Assembly (NCBI GenBank): GCA_028874335.1
Contig: JAPPJY010000078.1
Coordinates: 62,001 to 126,000, forward strand
Length of the DNA stretch: 64,000 bases
Direction: 5' to 3'
Origin: Gemmatimonadota bacterium
GTDB taxonomy: Bacteria > Latescibacterota > UBA2968 > GCA-2709665
How positions within the stretch are numbered: the first letter of the stretch is position 1; every line of letters starts with the position of its first letter. A program made the translations under genes and the position numbers. The notes under the pieces are model-generated. The model had not been told where the DNA came from. It made no database searches and worked only from the letters and a program-made list of their open reading frames with translations. Shown here one piece after another: positions 43,821 to 52,967 of this stretch.

Positions 43821-43853
43821 AGCTATCAGCCATCAGTTTTCAGCCGTCAGCCA
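43821..43853. repeat. Heptad-type repeat, locus 4
   Basis: AGCTATCAGCCATCAG, four Ts, CAGCCGTCAGCC, in the gap before the C45 hydrolase gene. Confidence 0.6.
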
Positions 43854-43984
43854 AACCAGATTTGCGGCTGGGCCTGGCGAGATCTGTTCACGGTTGCCAG
43901 CGCCATTGTTTGGGCGCCCGGAAACCGGCGCTGCCTCTCTCCTCGTCTTCCGTCTACCCGCCTTTGGGGTCCAAGGAGGTTTGA

Positions 43985-45040
43985 ATGTCAGACACACGAT
44001 ACCGTGAGATCGAAGTCGCCGGGTCGCCGTTCGAGATGGGCCGGCAGATCGGCGAGGCCGCCCGCGAGGAAGTGCGGGGCTTTGCGGATATCGCCCTTGA
44101 GCGTGTGAACAAGAGCGTCAGCGTCTCCGTGGCGCGGGCGATGGGCGTCGCCCGGGCCTGCATCCCGCACGTGGAGCGGTACGCACCCCACATGCTCGAC
44201 GAGATGCGCGGCACGTCCGCGTCCTCAGGCGTCTCGCTGGACGATCTCATGATGCTCCAGGTCCGCAATCAGCTTCAGGCGGATGCGGATTCCGGCTGCA
44301 CTTCATTTTCACTTACCGCCCCCGCCGGACACGGCAATATTGTGGGCCAGAACTGGGACAACGACCCTGGGCTCAACCCCTATACCATCGTCCTCACCCG
44401 CCGTCCGGAAGGAAAGCCCGCCATCCTGAACATTACGCAGGCCGGCATCATCGCCTACATCGGCCTGAACAGCGAGGGTATCGGGCTTTGCCTGAATACG
44501 CTGCCCGCGCACTCCCGTCCCGTGGGTGTGCCGCACTACTTCACGGTCCGCGGCATCTACGAGACGGCCACTATGGAAGACGCCGTACAGGCGGTGCGAA
44601 GGGCGAAGCGCGCCATCCCCGCCAATATCATTCTCTCCACACCACAGGGGCCCGCGGACCTGGAGGTGACCCTGGAAAACGTACACGTGATCCGGGACGA
44701 CGGCGTTGGCCTGGTGACCCATACCAACCACTGCGAGCATCCGGAACTGGCGCACAACAACGACGTCTTCCCTGAACTCATCCAGTCGGGCGGCCGAAAA
44801 ATCCGGATCCAGAAGCTCTTCAATGAAATGGAACGCCCCTTTGCAATCGAAAGCCTGAAGGCCGCCTTGAGCGACCATGAAGACCATCCCACCTCCATCT
44901 GCCGCCATCCCAACGATCATCCCACGACCGGGTACTGGGCAACCACCTTCTCCGTGATCATCGAAACCGATGCAGGCCGCATGCACGTGAGCAAGAACAA
45001 CCCCTGTCAGAACCCGTATGAGACCTATTCGCTGAATTGA
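43985..45040 (+). CDS. C45-family peptidase / acyl-CoA:6-APA acyltransferase-like hydrolase
   Basis: 351 residues; CAAGGAGG precedes the ATG. N-terminal-nucleophile hydrolases of this type self-cleave before the Cys of (S/G)-C-T; here SGCTSFSL places it at Cys105. Supporting motifs are GSPFEMGRQIGEAAREEV, VGQNWDNDPGLNPYTIVLT (oxyanion/NWD), GIIAYIGLNSEGIGLCLN, GLVTHTNHCEHPELAHNN and TSICRHPNDHPTTGYWATTF. These enzymes hydrolyse or transfer acyl groups on beta-lactam-like or other amides. The gene is close to an acetyl-esterase-like and an isochorismatase-like gene. Confidence 0.85.
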   Translation: MSDTRYREIEVAGSPFEMGRQIGEAAREEVRGFADIALERVNKSVSVSVARAMGVARACIPHVERYAPHMLDEMRGTSASSGVSLDDLMMLQVRNQLQADADSGCTSFSLTAPAGHGNIVGQNWDNDPGLNPYTIVLTRRPEGKPAILNITQAGIIAYIGLNSEGIGLCLNTLPAHSRPVGVPHYFTVRGIYETATMEDAVQAVRRAKRAIPANIILSTPQGPADLEVTLENVHVIRDDGVGLVTHTNHCEHPELAHNNDVFPELIQSGGRKIRIQKLFNEMERPFAIESLKAALSDHEDHPTSICRHPNDHPTTGYWATTFSVIIETDAGRMHVSKNNPCQNPYETYSLN

Positions 45041-45091
45041 ACGGCGAGGGCGCCGGTACCCCTTGCGCCCGGACTCCCCGGAACCATCTCC

Positions 45092-46963
45092 ATGTCTCTC
45101 TCTTCCAGCCAGATCGCGCACGCGCTCTCGCGAAAACTCCTGCGCAACCGGCATACCCGCATCATGATGGAGTACTACGGGGAAAAACTGCCACGCCTGA
45201 AAACGCCCGGGTCCCCCGCGGAGTGGGAAGAGCGGACCGCCGGGATCCGCAGGGACCTCCTGAAGAAGGTCTATCTGAAGGGGCTCGAGCCGGACGTCAA
45301 CGATCGTCCGCCGGACGTCCGGTGGAAGGGCGTTCTCAAGGGCAACGGGTACCGCATTCGGAAATGCCATTACGAGGGGTATCCCGGCATGCGGATCCCC
45401 GCGCTGCTATACGAGCCCGAAGACCTGCGAGGCAAGGTACCGGCCGTACTCAACCCCAACGGTCACCATCGGGGCGGCAAGGCCATGGACTACAAGCAGG
45501 CGCGGTGTATCAATCTGGCCAAACGCGGCATGCTCGCCCTGAACTTCGAATTCATCGGGATGGGCGAACTACAGGGCTCGCTCAACCACATGCAGCAGGC
45601 GCACATCGACCTGTGCGGCGTCGCCGGCGTCAGCGCCATGTACCTGGCCATGAAACGCGGTCTGGACGTCCTGCTGGCCCACGAACACGCCGATCCGGAC
45701 AGGGTGGCCATGACGGGTCTCTCGGGCGGCGGATGGCAGACGGCGGTACTCACTGCAATCGATGAACGCATCGGTGTCTCCGTACCGGTTTCGGGGCACT
45801 CCCCGATCTGGCATCGCGCAACCAGGCGGTGGCAGGACCACGGCGACCTGGAACAGACGCCCGTGGATCTGTGCACCGTGGCGGACTACGATACTCTGAC
45901 GGCGATGTTCGCGCCCCGTCCGGCTCTGCTTGTACACAGCGTCAATGACGGCATTTTCCGCCCCGAATTCATGCGCCCGGCCCTTTACTCACCCGCTCGA
46001 AGGGTATACGAGAAGCTCGGCGTTCCCGAACGCATCGGGTTTTATGCCAACAAAGACCCGGGCACCCACAACTACGAGAAAGATAACCGCGAGCAACTCT
46101 ACGAATTCCTGAAGAAGTCCTGGACCCTCGATATCTCCACCGAGGATATCCCGTGTGAAGACGAAATCCGCACGGAATGGGAACTCAACGTCGGGCTGCC
46201 GCCGGACAACCCCACGTTCCTCTCGATCGCCGCCGATCTCGCCGGGCGCCTGCCCGTGAAACGATCGATCGCCGATTCAAGGAAGCATGACCGAAAGCGT
46301 CTTGCCAGGGTCCTGCGCCTGCCGTCGGCGTACACCGTGGAATCGCGAGCCGCCCTCAAGTCACGAACGCTGGCGCGGGTGAGCATTTCGCACCATCTTC
46401 TGAAAATGGGCCGGTGGAACGTACCGGTCACGGAATTCGATCCGCAGGATTCGAACGACGTTCTTCTCATACTCCCGGAAAACGGCCGGGCCGGCGCGGC
46501 CAGGGCTGTACAGCACGCGCTCGAGGCCGGAAAACGCGTTTTCGCAGCCGACCTGCTGGCATTTGGCGAACAGGTTATCGCGAACGGGGAGTATCACTAC
46601 CTGTTTATGGAGTGCATCGCCGCCGCCGGCGACCGTCCGCTGGGCATCTGTACGGCCCAGTTGCTGGCCCTCCGGCGCTGGATCGGGTCGACCACCGGCG
46701 GGGATTCCCTCAGCATCAACACGCAGGGTCTCTCCACCGGCCTGATCGCCCTGTGTGCGGCGGCCCTGCGGCCCCGTGGCGTCGACGCATTGAGCGCAAA
46801 CTTGCCTGATACGCTCCGCAGGCTCATCGACTGGAGCGTGGACTACACGAAGGAGCCCGTTTCGTTCTGTTTCGGCCTGCTCGAGCAGTTTGATATCGAA
46901 GACCTCGTCCTGCTTTCCCATCCCGTAGACATTCTGATCGACGGCCGCGGACCGATGCGTTAA
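45092..46963 (+). CDS. Acetyl-xylan-esterase-like alpha/beta hydrolase
   Basis: 623 residues. The alpha/beta-hydrolase part (residues ~80-345) has LLYEPEDLRGKVPAVLNPNG, FEFIGMGELQG, VAMTGLSGGGWQTAVL (nucleophile Ser in GLSGG), LLVHSVNDGIF (Asp region) and KDPGTHNYEKDNREQLYEFL (catalytic His). A C-terminal ~280-residue extension begins DISTEDIPCEDEIR. It contains a second alpha/beta-like fold (VLLILPENGRAGAARAVQHA) and a helix run (LLALRRWIGST) of unknown role. It probably removes acetyl or other acyl groups from plant or algal polysaccharide. The stop codon directly abuts repeat element B. Confidence 0.75.
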   Translation: MSLSSSQIAHALSRKLLRNRHTRIMMEYYGEKLPRLKTPGSPAEWEERTAGIRRDLLKKVYLKGLEPDVNDRPPDVRWKGVLKGNGYRIRKCHYEGYPGMRIPALLYEPEDLRGKVPAVLNPNGHHRGGKAMDYKQARCINLAKRGMLALNFEFIGMGELQGSLNHMQQAHIDLCGVAGVSAMYLAMKRGLDVLLAHEHADPDRVAMTGLSGGGWQTAVLTAIDERIGVSVPVSGHSPIWHRATRRWQDHGDLEQTPVDLCTVADYDTLTAMFAPRPALLVHSVNDGIFRPEFMRPALYSPARRVYEKLGVPERIGFYANKDPGTHNYEKDNREQLYEFLKKSWTLDISTEDIPCEDEIRTEWELNVGLPPDNPTFLSIAADLAGRLPVKRSIADSRKHDRKRLARVLRLPSAYTVESRAALKSRTLARVSISHHLLKMGRWNVPVTEFDPQDSNDVLLILPENGRAGAARAVQHALEAGKRVFAADLLAFGEQVIANGEYHYLFMECIAAAGDRPLGICTAQLLALRRWIGSTTGGDSLSINTQGLSTGLIALCAAALRPRGVDALSANLPDTLRRLIDWSVDYTKEPVSFCFGLLEQFDIEDLVLLSHPVDILIDGRGPMR

Positions 46964-47123
46964 CAGTCCGTTGAGAAAGTCGCTCTGCAAGCGAGGCCGA
47001 GCCAATGTGGTCGAAGACAAGGCGCGCGACCGAGTCCCATCCATCGATTCGGCGAGGGAGCGCAACGCAGTATTTCGACCGCAAGGGCCGGCCGTAGCCC
47101 GGATGGGTTTTTTCAACGGGCTG
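46964..47123 (-). mobile_element. Repeat element B, copy 2 (MITE-like)
   Basis: 160 bp, ends CAGTCCGTTGAGAAAGTCG and TTTTTCAACGGGCTG, flanked by TTAA on both sides (46960-46963 and 47124-47127). The left TTAA includes the TAA stop of the preceding esterase gene. Nearly base-for-base match to 24266-24425. Confidence 0.85.
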
Positions 47124-47185
47124 TTAAGGTCTGCGCATCCCGTGAATTCCTCCCGTTTCGACGTTGTTCCCGAAAGGCGTTTGAT

Positions 47186-47959
47186 ATGCCGGATTCCGCT
47201 ACGATCCGTCTGAATGCGCGCTACTATCGCGCCCTGCCGATCGACAGCCCCGGGTATGAATCGGTCGCGTTCGAGCTTCCGGTCCGGCGGACGGCGCTCA
47301 TCGGCATGCACTGCTGGAATATCGGCTGCCCCGACGGCCCTCCCCTGAAGATGGACTACTGCGTGGACCTGGGCTGGCCCGAGGCCACCGCCGAAGGATA
47401 CCGCATCATGTGCGAGGTGATGCGCCCGGCGATGGACGCGGCGCGGTCGATCGGCCTCCCCGTGGTCCACGTGGAAGCGGACTGGATGGACGAACAATAC
47501 CCCCACATCCCTTCCAGACGGGACAGGACGAACGTCTGGAAACCCACCGGCCGCCAGAAGGAGATGCTGGACCGCGCCCACGGCCCCGACTATATGAAGC
47601 ACTCCCCGCTCGCGAAGATGCGCCGGGCGGAAATCGTGTCCCCCGTCGGCGACGAGCCCATGGTCTTTTACACAGACACCCTGGACGCATATCTGAAAGA
47701 CAATGACATCGACACCCTGATCTACACGGGTTTTGCGGCCGATATGTGCGTTCTGGGCTCGGAAGGCGGCGGACAGGCGATGCTCTCCCGCGGGTACCGA
47801 TGCATATTGATGCGCGACGGGACGGTGGGCGTGGAACGTCCCGATACCTTTGACGAGCGTCTTGCCACGCGTTACGGCATCCACATTTTCGAGTGGAAGA
47901 TCGGATACAGCACCACGTTCGAGGCGTACATGGATGCCGTGAAATCGGGGCCGCATTGA
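47186..47959 (+). CDS. Isochorismatase-family cysteine hydrolase with altered catalytic Asp site
   Basis: 257 residues. The family hydrolyses carbamates, nicotinamide or isochorismate with a Cys-Lys-Asp triad in a Rossmann-like fold. The nucleophile loop is intact (IYTGFAADMCVLGSEGGG, Cys near 188), and the first strand (TALIGMHCWNIG) aligns with the usual (hydrophobic)-Asp-x-Gln strand. His-Cys stands where Asp-x-Gln is normally found. An internal loop (SRRDRTNVWKPTGRQKEML) is longer than usual. Whether it retains hydrolase activity is uncertain. It starts 62 bases after repeat B. Confidence 0.7.
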   Translation: MPDSATIRLNARYYRALPIDSPGYESVAFELPVRRTALIGMHCWNIGCPDGPPLKMDYCVDLGWPEATAEGYRIMCEVMRPAMDAARSIGLPVVHVEADWMDEQYPHIPSRRDRTNVWKPTGRQKEMLDRAHGPDYMKHSPLAKMRRAEIVSPVGDEPMVFYTDTLDAYLKDNDIDTLIYTGFAADMCVLGSEGGGQAMLSRGYRCILMRDGTVGVERPDTFDERLATRYGIHIFEWKIGYSTTFEAYMDAVKSGPH

Positions 47960-48072
47960 TGGGTTTGACAGATGGCGGACCGCGGGATTCCGACAGAATC
48001 GATTGAGCCCAGCATCATTGGGAGACCGGGACACCGGCGTGCAGGCCGGCAAGCCTGAGAAAAGGAGATTCA

Positions 48073-49071
48073 ATGGCTGTCCGAATCTGTGACTGGAAAC
48101 ACGGAAAGAAATGGGTCTACTCCATTACGTACGACGAAGCCCTGATCGAACTTCACGAGCGCGCCGTGCCGATCCATGAAGCATTCGGCATACCGGGACA
48201 CATGGAGGCGGTAGCGGGCCACATTGGCGAGATCCGGCAACTCGGCGCTTCCAGCTACAACGGTTTCCGGCATATGACCGGTGAGGAAATGAGGGAGATG
48301 GTCGACCGCGGCTGGGGTGTGGGCAACCACTCATGGAGTCACGAAGTGATCCAGCCGGATATGCTCCACCGGGAGTTGCGAGAGGCGAAGGAGGTGCTGG
48401 AAGAGGCCATCGACGGACCGGTTGACCTCTATTGCTCGCCGGGAAACAACACGAATATGGCCGACCATGTCCTGGATGCCTGCCGTGAGTACGGCTACCT
48501 GGGCGCAATGAGCCTGACCGATGCACTCAACCGGCCCGGCGACGAGCTCTTCTGGCTGAACCGCACGGCCCTGCACGACCAGTTCTACGAACCCTTCTAC
48601 AGCGAGTTCGATCCGTACAGAAACATACGCCACGCACGGGCGGACAACGGATGGATTATCGACTATTGCCACTGCCCGCTGGATGAGGTGGTCCATCCGA
48701 ACAAGGACTGCACCGCGGACCAGCTTCGGCGCCGTTTCGAAGCCGTCGTCGAGGAGGGCGGTGAGGGCGTGTGGTGCGCCGTACCCGAGGAAGCCATCTT
48801 CTACCATCTCACCCGACGCCACACGACGGTCACAACCCTCACCGATACCGCCGACGAAAAGCGCTATCGCCTGGACCTGGACGGGGTGTCCGACCGGGTC
48901 ACGTGCCGGGCGCTCACCCTGGACGCGGACGTACCCGCGGCGTGGTGCCGGTTTCCCCGGGTCCATGTTAACAGCCAATCCGTGCCTGCTACCCTGGTCG
49001 GCCCCTGCGTTCTTCGAATTACGGTGGACGTAGAAAACGGGATGGAGTTGTCGTATTCGGCTCAGGGTTGA
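48073..49071 (+). CDS. Polysaccharide deacetylase (NodB homology)
   Basis: 332 residues; AAAGGAG lies eight bases before the ATG. NodB domain metal-site motifs are WVYSITYDEALIELH (motif with Asp) and GNHSWSHEVI (HxxxH). Further motifs are CSPGNN (catalytic Pro/Arg-like region), GYLGAMSLTDAL and WNR-like WLNRTALHD. A beta-rich extension at residues ~250-330 (DLDGVSDRVTCRALTLDADV) looks like an Ig-like module. No signal peptide is visible. It should remove acetyl groups from amino-sugar polymers such as chitin or peptidoglycan-like glycans, consistent with the neighbouring heparinase-type lyases. Confidence 0.85.
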   Translation: MAVRICDWKHGKKWVYSITYDEALIELHERAVPIHEAFGIPGHMEAVAGHIGEIRQLGASSYNGFRHMTGEEMREMVDRGWGVGNHSWSHEVIQPDMLHRELREAKEVLEEAIDGPVDLYCSPGNNTNMADHVLDACREYGYLGAMSLTDALNRPGDELFWLNRTALHDQFYEPFYSEFDPYRNIRHARADNGWIIDYCHCPLDEVVHPNKDCTADQLRRRFEAVVEEGGEGVWCAVPEEAIFYHLTRRHTTVTTLTDTADEKRYRLDLDGVSDRVTCRALTLDADVPAAWCRFPRVHVNSQSVPATLVGPCVLRITVDVENGMELSYSAQG

Positions 49072-49115
49072 GACCCGCCACAGACCGCGACACCGGGAAG
49101 GAAGAAATCCGGAGA

Positions 49116-49673
49116 ATGCAAAACTTCGCCGGTCACAACCTTCACCTGGAAACGCCTCGCCTGAGGCTGCGGCCATTCGATGAGGCGGATTTCAATCTGG
49201 CCGTGCCGTTTTATCGCGAACCCGAATTCCTGAATGCAATGGAAGGGGACCCGCCCGACGAACCCGTCACGAGCGCGTATCTCAAAGAGGCGGGCAAAGC
49301 AATGGCGAAACAGGGATTCCTGTTCGCCATTGTCGAGAAGGCCAGCGGCCGGACCATCGGCGAAGCGTGCCTTCAGTGGATGAACCTGGATCGCGGAAGA
49401 ATCGCAGGCGAGAAGGTGATGCGCCTGCCCATCGGAATCTGGGACAAGGCGTTGTGGGGTCGGGGGTACGGCAAAGAGGCGGTGCGTTGTCTGATGGCCT
49501 ATGCGTTTGACGAAATGGGCATCGATCGCTTCTGCCCGATGGACGTGAGTGCGGACAATCCGCGTTCACAGGCGCTGTGGCGGTCGCTCGGCCTGACCGT
49601 CGCGCGAGAGGTGGATGGGGGGAAGGTACTTGATTTTGAGATCACGCGAGCGGACTATGAGAGGATGAAATAG
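49116..49673 (+). CDS. GNAT-family N-acetyltransferase (RimJ/RimL-like)
   Basis: 185 residues from the ATG at 49116 (CGGAG close upstream); an earlier TTG at 49068 would overlap the deacetylase stop. Core motifs are LETPRLRLRPFDEADFNL, LFAIVEKASGRTIGEACLQW, MRLPIGIWDKALWGRGYGKE (acetyl-CoA-binding R/QGxGxG-type turn) and ALWRSLGLTVAREVDGG. RimJ-like enzymes acetylate N-termini of ribosomal or other proteins, or small amines. It is the last plus-strand gene before the convergent second heparinase gene. Confidence 0.85.
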   Translation: MQNFAGHNLHLETPRLRLRPFDEADFNLAVPFYREPEFLNAMEGDPPDEPVTSAYLKEAGKAMAKQGFLFAIVEKASGRTIGEACLQWMNLDRGRIAGEKVMRLPIGIWDKALWGRGYGKEAVRCLMAYAFDEMGIDRFCPMDVSADNPRSQALWRSLGLTVAREVDGGKVLDFEITRADYERMK

Positions 49674-49752
49674 AGAAACCGGGGGTGCCGTAGCAGAAAC
49701 TTGTGGTCGCCCGCCTTTCCTTTGTGCCTTTGTGTCTTCGTGTGAGATGATT

Positions 49753-52731
49753 TTACGTGCTTGCTCCCACACCTGTTATCGTCGGTACAACATAGTCGTC
49801 CCCGGGATTGACCAGGTAAGTATAGCCGCTGGCGAGATCGGCGCCTTCCCTGAGTCCCCTGACAATCGTAATATCGCCTGTAGAGATCCCGTTGTTCGTT
49901 ACGGCCGCGATCCGGTAGCTTGTGTCCATCGGCAGATCGTTCACGAAGTGAATGGTGCGGCCGGCGAGGTCTGCATCCCGTGGCAACGGCGGATCCAGGT
50001 CGACGGTATTGTTCCCGGGGTCGGACGCGTCGATCCGCGCCACCTTCCCGCGCCAGGATGCGCGTTCCGACGTCAGTTCGGTGCCCCCTGATGCGAGCCA
50101 TGTGCCGCCGATCATTCGCATCAACTGAACCTCATTGCCCTTCTGTCGGATCATTCCGAACATCCCGTTGAATCTGATCCCGCCTTCCACCTCGACTTCC
50201 ATCGTCTCCTCGCAGCTGATCAGGATGTCCCTGCGACCGTCGGCCAATTCCACGGCCACGGCGGCCGCCGCGCAGGCATCTCCGTCGTGTCTCACCTCCA
50301 GTTCGCTTACCCGAACGATGTACGGATTGGCGTCGTAGGGCTCCAGGACGTTGACAAACCGGCTCTGCAACTCCTCGCCCAGCCTGCTCTGGATGAGGTA
50401 TCGGGGCCGCTGCAGCCGGCGGGGAGAATCTCCCGCGGCCAGCGCCACCTCGTCACAGGGCGTGAGCGCGTGGAGGCGAAGATGGGGCTCTCCGCCCTCC
50501 GGGATCCGGCCGCGGATATCTTCGATCTTCCAGTCTACGGTGTAGGGTTGTTGCACGGCGCCCGTCGAGCGTGCAATGTCGTAGAGGTACGTGAAGCCGC
50601 TCTCCTTGTAGAAGGCCTCGTTCTCCCCGTCCAGCGTCGCGAACGGAACGTCCGGGCTTGCGAAGGTGCCGCCATCCTGGTCGGCGAGTTCAACGCCGGC
50701 GGCCTTGGCCGTCTCCGCCGCGCCGTGCCAGGAAAGACGGTGGTTGTTCCCGCCCCGCGCCCGGAACACGTCCAGTACGTAGCTGTTGTCCTCGTCCACG
50801 TCCACCAGCGCAACCGTACGCCGGTAGGTTCGCATCTCCTCATAGGCGTTGGGCGCATCCACCTGGATAGCGCGCAACGGCGGTTCGGCGGCGAAGGTTT
50901 CGATCTGCCCGCCCGGACTGTATGCCGACCTCGTATCTCCCACCAGCAGCGTATTGTGACTGATCGTGTTGGCCGTCCACGCGTGCCGTTTCGGCCAGGT
51001 CCCGGTATATTCGGGATATCCGAGATCCGGAATCATCGCCACGTTTTTCGCCAGCAGTCCCAGGTTGAGGCAATCGTGGTGGGAGTGACCCTTTCCCTGT
51101 CCGTAATGGACAAACACGGCGCGACCGTCTTTCGGACTTCCGGTCTGCAACTGCGCCTGCCCGTACCGGCCGAAATGCTCGCTCGTCAGGTCCTTCGAGC
51201 CCTGTTGACCGACTTTCCGAATTTCCCGGATCAGCGCATCCGGTTCCTCCAGGAATATGTCGTCGTCCAGACGCAGTGTGGACCCGTGCGCTACGTGCTC
51301 GTGCCAGGCCAGCGATGCGAAACGCGGGTCCCCGTACAGCCTGTAAGCCCGCGCATAGGTCGCGGCATCGCCCTGACGACCCCATGCGCCCACGGCGCCG
51401 CTGTCACCTGTATTGGGCATCATCCCGTCCAGCACGTTTAACCGGGATTCCACGAAAAATGCCTGCTTGAGCTTGGGGTAATCCGCGACGAGATTGTGTC
51501 TCGTGTACTCAGGATACATGGACTGAATCTGCGCCAATTGACGCATGTGGCGGGTCCAGATGAGACCGTAACCGCCGCACTCGCCGCCCATGCCGTCTCT
51601 GTCGAGCCCCTCGGTCAACACCCAGGTCACCGGGTCCTTCTGAGCCGCGTGTTTCCCTGGAAAACCTGGATCGAACAGCCAGTCCAGCCACTGCGGCGTC
51701 AAGTCCGGGTCGTCCAGGGCGATCGCCGCGGTTGCCAGGGAGGAATGGTTCATGCCGGTATTGCCGTTGATCCGGCCGTCCTTTACCGATGCGAGCGCTT
51801 CCAGCAGCAGATGATCGTGAATGTGGCCACAGATTGCGCGAATGCTGCTCTTGTCACCCAGGGCGAATCGTCCGGCTCTGTCCGAGCAGAACGCCACCAG
51901 TTCATCGTCGTCCTGGATGCCGTCGAAGATGAGATCATAACTTCGGGCGAGGCTCTGTGCGACGAAGGTCTCCCAGATACAGCCCTCGATGCGGCCTCTT
52001 CCCGATCCGCCCTGGCTGTGCTGAAACCCAAGTTCGTGCAGCGGGAGGTAGTCCATTTCGGGATAGACGTCGGCGATTCTGTCCAACAGCACGCCCGCCT
52101 TGTGAGCGTATCGTCTGTCGCTGGTGAGCGAGTACGCTTCGGCCAGCGCGGCAACGCCTCGCTGTATCCGGCGCCACACGGCTTCGAAATTGTAGTACGC
52201 GATCATATCGTGCCGGTTTCCCTGTTCGTCGAACATTCCGTATCCGTCGTCCACGTAGAGTTCGTGCAGAGGATCCGATGGATCCGGATGGTTGGCGTTG
52301 AAAAGCAGGGTGCGGTCGCCCAACTCGCGCCTGAACATCCCGTGCGCGTCCAGGGCGGTCCTGTAGAACGCCCCGAAGTCGTTCTTCGGATAGACTTCCT
52401 TGCAGTGCTCGCACCAGATCTTCCACGGCCTGGCGTCGTCGAATTCCCACCATTCGCGTCCCGATTTCGCTGGCGCCTCCTCCCCGCAGCCAGGGCAGTA
52501 CGGCTGCTGGCCCTTGTAGGTCACGCCCTCGTTCGTGTAGACGGTCCGCGGCAGCTCCTGGGCGGTCACCATTTCCCACAATGCTTCGTCCGTACAGCCC
52601 ACCCACTCGTCGGCTGCCCTAACCGCGCGTTCCTGCTGCTCGCGCGCCCATCCGTGTTTCGCTGCATTCGATACGGCGCTCGACCGCATCGCCGCGCTGA
52701 CAAATCGGCTTCGCGTTTTTCCGATCGACAT
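49753..52731 (-). CDS. Heparinase II/III-family protein with Cys4 zinc-ribbon-like insert
   Basis: 992 residues from the ATG at 52731 (AAAGGGG nine bases upstream; a GTG at 52740 was rejected). Near the N-terminus, CPGCGEEAP followed ~30 residues on by WCEHCKEVYPKNDF has the spacing of a Cys4 zinc-binding pair. Helical toroid segments follow (RYAHKAGVLLDRIADVYPEM, WETFVAQSLARSYDLIFDG). The family beta-sandwich motif is GKGHSHHDCLNLGLLAKNVA with MIPDLGYPEYTGTW. The enzyme probably eliminates uronic-acid polysaccharides. It lacks a clear signal peptide, as does the other family member at 34363, so the two may act on imported oligosaccharides. Confidence 0.8.
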   Translation of the reverse strand: MSIGKTRSRFVSAAMRSSAVSNAAKHGWAREQQERAVRAADEWVGCTDEALWEMVTAQELPRTVYTNEGVTYKGQQPYCPGCGEEAPAKSGREWWEFDDARPWKIWCEHCKEVYPKNDFGAFYRTALDAHGMFRRELGDRTLLFNANHPDPSDPLHELYVDDGYGMFDEQGNRHDMIAYYNFEAVWRRIQRGVAALAEAYSLTSDRRYAHKAGVLLDRIADVYPEMDYLPLHELGFQHSQGGSGRGRIEGCIWETFVAQSLARSYDLIFDGIQDDDELVAFCSDRAGRFALGDKSSIRAICGHIHDHLLLEALASVKDGRINGNTGMNHSSLATAAIALDDPDLTPQWLDWLFDPGFPGKHAAQKDPVTWVLTEGLDRDGMGGECGGYGLIWTRHMRQLAQIQSMYPEYTRHNLVADYPKLKQAFFVESRLNVLDGMMPNTGDSGAVGAWGRQGDAATYARAYRLYGDPRFASLAWHEHVAHGSTLRLDDDIFLEEPDALIREIRKVGQQGSKDLTSEHFGRYGQAQLQTGSPKDGRAVFVHYGQGKGHSHHDCLNLGLLAKNVAMIPDLGYPEYTGTWPKRHAWTANTISHNTLLVGDTRSAYSPGGQIETFAAEPPLRAIQVDAPNAYEEMRTYRRTVALVDVDEDNSYVLDVFRARGGNNHRLSWHGAAETAKAAGVELADQDGGTFASPDVPFATLDGENEAFYKESGFTYLYDIARSTGAVQQPYTVDWKIEDIRGRIPEGGEPHLRLHALTPCDEVALAAGDSPRRLQRPRYLIQSRLGEELQSRFVNVLEPYDANPYIVRVSELEVRHDGDACAAAAVAVELADGRRDILISCEETMEVEVEGGIRFNGMFGMIRQKGNEVQLMRMIGGTWLASGGTELTSERASWRGKVARIDASDPGNNTVDLDPPLPRDADLAGRTIHFVNDLPMDTSYRIAAVTNNGISTGDITIVRGLREGADLASGYTYLVNPGDDYVVPTITGVGAST

Positions 52732-52867
52732 TCCGTTCACCCCTTTCCGTTCGTATGACAGATCCGCATATCAGGCCGGGTCCACGTTCCCCCATTTTGC
52801 CGAAACATCCTGTCTTCCGCAACCCGTAAACCGCCCGGTGGGCGAACGTCAGGTCGCGGTATCGGCA

Positions 52868-52895
52868 TTGTATTTTGTGCCTGAGAGTTTATATT
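52868..52895 (+). promoter_or_regulatory. Possible promoter of the YIP1-family gene
   Basis: TTGTAT (52868-52873), 16 bases, TATATT (52890-52895), ~70 bases before the next gene. The -35 box is poor. Confidence 0.3.
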
Positions 52896-52967
52896 ACCTG
52901 GGACGTCCGCATTTCGTTTTGTAAGGGCAAGCTGAAGAAGTGAGGTCCACACTCGGAGGAGAAAACA

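Noticed and set aside
46361..48073. 570-codon minus-strand open frame
   Set aside because: Runs through the esterase gene end, repeat B and the isochorismatase gene; the region coded on the plus strand has all the family motifs.
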